From Chloroflexota bacterium (lineage in GTDB: Bacteria; Chloroflexota; Ktedonobacteria; Ktedonobacterales; Ktedonobacteraceae): a DNA stretch of 6,363 nucleotides. The notes under the pieces were generated by a model. The model was not told where the DNA came from. It did not search any database and worked only from the letters and a program-made list of their open reading frames with translations. The DNA lies in assembly GCA_021828635.1 (NCBI GenBank), contig JAJZEJ010000644.1, positions 1-6,363 on the forward strand. Reading direction: 5' to 3'. A program made the translations under genes and the position numbers. Positions 4,881 through 6,363 of this stretch are shown piece by piece; the stretch's first letter is position 1, and each line of letters opens with the position of its first letter.

Positions 4881-5744
4881 CTAGTAGTGATAAGCTGCTA
4901 CAGTGATATTCCCATCTCTATCATAGAATTGGGCATCGTCTACAGCAGCTTCCAGGGCTTGATAACCTTCTATACGCCCAGAATACCAGGATTTTAGCCC
5001 CTCTAGATCACAAAGTGGTCGCACATCAGGGTCATCATATGCCATATCTATCAGAAGGGCATGAAACTGCTCGACTTGTGCTTCTGGCGCTGTGGAACTG
5101 ACGGTAAAGTTACAATGATCAAATGGTGCTGTGCGTGTCAAGATGCGTGTTGCATCTGGCGGTAGAGTACCATCTGTTGTGAACAGGTGGTAGTTGTATT
5201 CGAGTAAGCACGCGGCATCGGCATCTCCTAGCATCAACGCTTGCGCAGCATCCCGTTCGCCACCAATATGATCTCCGTGTTTGCCAACTAGAACGTTGTG
5301 ATAGTGTACGACAATATCTTGTTTGGGATTGAGACCATGAGCATGCAAGTGAGCAAGTGGAAGCAATGTCGCTTGTGGCGAGTCAACTGCGCCGACGGCA
5401 ACACGTTTTTCTTGGAGGTCTGTGATAGTTTGGATCGGTGAGTCACTTCGTACTATGACAACGGAAGTCAGATTGCGGTCGGTGTCACGCATAGCAATGG
5501 CCTGGACACGATCCCCACGTGCCTGTGCTAGGCGGGCCGCACGCACCCAAGCCAGTGGAGAATTCCACGCGACGTGGATATGCCCATTGAGAAGTGCCTC
5601 GACTTGACGCTCATAGTTAGAATAGAGAACGTAGTCCATCGCCAGCCCTTTACGAGCGAAATAATTCTTGAACCCTTCCCAAATTGTCACTACTTTGGGA
5701 TCGTAGGCCACCGCTCCCAGGAGCAGAACCGTATTTGTCTGCAT
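4881..5744 (-). CDS. PhnD/SsuA-type substrate-binding-fold protein, no signal peptide
   Basis: This 287-residue protein matches the type 2 periplasmic-binding fold of phosphate/phosphonate-binding PhnD proteins. Visible are GAVAYDPKVVTIWEGFKNYF, LYSNYERQVEALLNG with HVAWNSPLAWVRAA, a second-lobe SVVIVRSDSPI, LQEKRVAVG and SPQATLLPL. The N-terminus (MQTNTVLLLGAVAYD) goes straight into the first strand, with no signal peptide or lipobox. It is therefore predicted to be cytoplasmic and not an ABC-transporter receptor; no permease or ATPase gene is nearby. It may sense or hold a small anionic ligand for the pathway, which is inference. ATG 5744 has AAGGA 5 bases upstream. It starts 26 bases after the acyl-CoA-dehydrogenase-like gene, consistent with co-transcription. 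Confidence 0.8.
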   Translation of the reverse strand: MQTNTVLLLGAVAYDPKVVTIWEGFKNYFARKGLAMDYVLYSNYERQVEALLNGHIHVAWNSPLAWVRAARLAQARGDRVQAIAMRDTDRNLTSVVIVRSDSPIQTITDLQEKRVAVGAVDSPQATLLPLAHLHAHGLNPKQDIVVHYHNVLVGKHGDHIGGERDAAQALMLGDADAACLLEYNYHLFTTDGTLPPDATRILTRTAPFDHCNFTVSSTAPEAQVEQFHALLIDMAYDDPDVRPLCDLEGLKSWYSGRIEGYQALEAAVDDAQFYDRDGNITVAAYHY

Positions 5745-5770
5745 AAGTATCCTTTTTTACCCCTTCTTTA

Positions 5771-6363
5771 TTAACCGAATAAAGGCATACCACATGCCGC
5801 CTTGCCAATAAAATCGTAGAGGGCATCAGTCGTTGGGGCCATGACTGTTGATGCACGTGCATCGCGGAAATGTCGCTCAACGCCCACCTCTTTGCGGAAT
5901 GCGGAGCCACCACAAACACGCATCGCCAGATCAGTCACCTCGGTAGAGGCTTCGCCGGCGGCAGCCTTGACCTCAAGGACACGCAGCATTGCATCATCAC
6001 GTCCTTTTTCCAGTGCGTCAATCGTATCCAGTAGCAACGTACGTACCATATCTGTTTTAAGACGCATTCGCGCGATATAGGCCCGTACAGTGGGAAAATC
6101 GGCGATTGATTGCCCAAGATGTTCTAGCTTGGCGGCTCCAACATAGCTTGCAGCCTTCGTCGTAGCGGCATCCATCGTGCCAACGCTTAGCGCGGCGTTC
6201 ATCAGTTGAAAATAGGGGAGGACGATGCCCATCATGATGTCAAATCCCTTACCATCCTCGCCAAGCATAGCTGCCTGTGTGACGATTACGCTAGTAGCTG
6301 TCACGGGACTGGAGTTGTTGCCGCGTAGACCTAACCCGTTAAAAGGTGCAACGATCTGTAATC
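5771..6363 (-). CDS. acyl-CoA dehydrogenase-like flavoprotein, C-terminal part
   Basis: The window holds the last 196 residues; the N-terminus lies beyond the right edge. LGLRGNNSSPV near the edge matches the middle beta domain, where family members have 'GMRG..S.P'. The C-terminal four-helix domain follows, with RVCGGSAFRKEVGVERHFRDAR, the typical FAD- and tetramer-contact region. In true acyl-CoA dehydrogenases the segment after RDAR reads like YEGT and can hold the catalytic Glu. Here it is MAPTTD, so that Glu is missing. This favours a flavin monooxygenase of the DszC/SfnB type, or another non-dehydrogenase role, though some dehydrogenase subfamilies place the base elsewhere. The apparent GTG at 6304 is internal, since the family match continues upstream. 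It heads the visible part of the minus-strand cluster. Confidence 0.85.
   Translation of the reverse strand, partial: LQIVAPFNGLGLRGNNSSPVTATSVIVTQAAMLGEDGKGFDIMMGIVLPYFQLMNAALSVGTMDAATTKAASYVGAAKLEHLGQSIADFPTVRAYIARMRLKTDMVRTLLLDTIDALEKGRDDAMLRVLEVKAAAGEASTEVTDLAMRVCGGSAFRKEVGVERHFRDARASTVMAPTTDALYDFIGKAACGMPLFG

Noticed and set aside
1937..6304. A genome-wide UGA recoding (to Trp or Gly) explaining the internal UGA.
   Set aside because: Other genes here use TGG for Trp and carry no further internal TGA, and TusA2 ends at TGA in the family-consistent place.
1..6363. CRISPR arrays, tRNA, rRNA, transposase genes.
   Set aside because: I saw no regularly spaced repeats, tRNA-like cloverleaf, rRNA sequence or transposase motifs; only one palindromic repeat is present.

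Overview
The window looks like part of a bacterial chromosome of moderate GC content. The gene types are a TetR regulator, a membrane-anchored LamG-like ectodomain of the sort attached to Ser/Thr kinases in filamentous Chloroflexota, and DsrE and non-canonical TusA proteins. These suggest Chloroflexota, perhaps Ktedonobacteria. That assignment is inference from memory of the families; there is no rRNA or tRNA in the window.

Layout. Positions 1-188 hold a very GC-rich minus-strand fragment of a membrane protein running off the left edge. Positions 189-400 are unexplained. A TetR regulator follows (recognisable from about 401 to 958) with no convincing start codon. Next come a plus-strand single-pass membrane protein (1099-1878) with its own sigma70-like promoter, and a plus-strand radical SAM enzyme (from 1937), also with its own promoter. 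Converging on it is a minus-strand gene cluster, read from the right edge: an acyl-CoA-dehydrogenase-like flavoprotein (partial), a PhnD-like solute-binding-fold protein without signal peptide, two TusA-like proteins, a DsrE protein, a palindromic repeat, and a uroporphyrinogen-decarboxylase (UroD/MtaA) superfamily protein.

Main discovery. The UroD-family gene is one continuous reading frame interrupted by a single in-frame UGA (3072-3070, minus strand). The UGA sits where this superfamily carries the metal-binding Cys of its His-x-Cys-Gly motif, and a hairpin fitting the bacterial SECIS rules follows it. It is best read as a 346-residue selenoprotein, not as two ORFs or a pseudogene. The convergent radical SAM gene ends in UGA-GGT-TAA, and the UGA is followed by a second SECIS-like hairpin with nearly the same apical loop (UCCGUG-A/C-GA in both). 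This predicts a C-terminal Sec-Gly. The two genes share a TTAA at their ends, each using it for its stop codon.

Together the genes suggest an undescribed selenium- or sulfur-linked system: two candidate selenoproteins plus TusA and DsrE chalcogen carriers, a soluble ligand-binding protein and a flavoprotein. TusA2 and DsrE are adjacent and in the same frame, the domain order of YedF, a TusA-DsrE fusion associated with selenium metabolism. The substrate is unknown. No selenocysteine machinery genes (selA, selB, selC, selD) lie in this window, so the model predicts them elsewhere in the genome.
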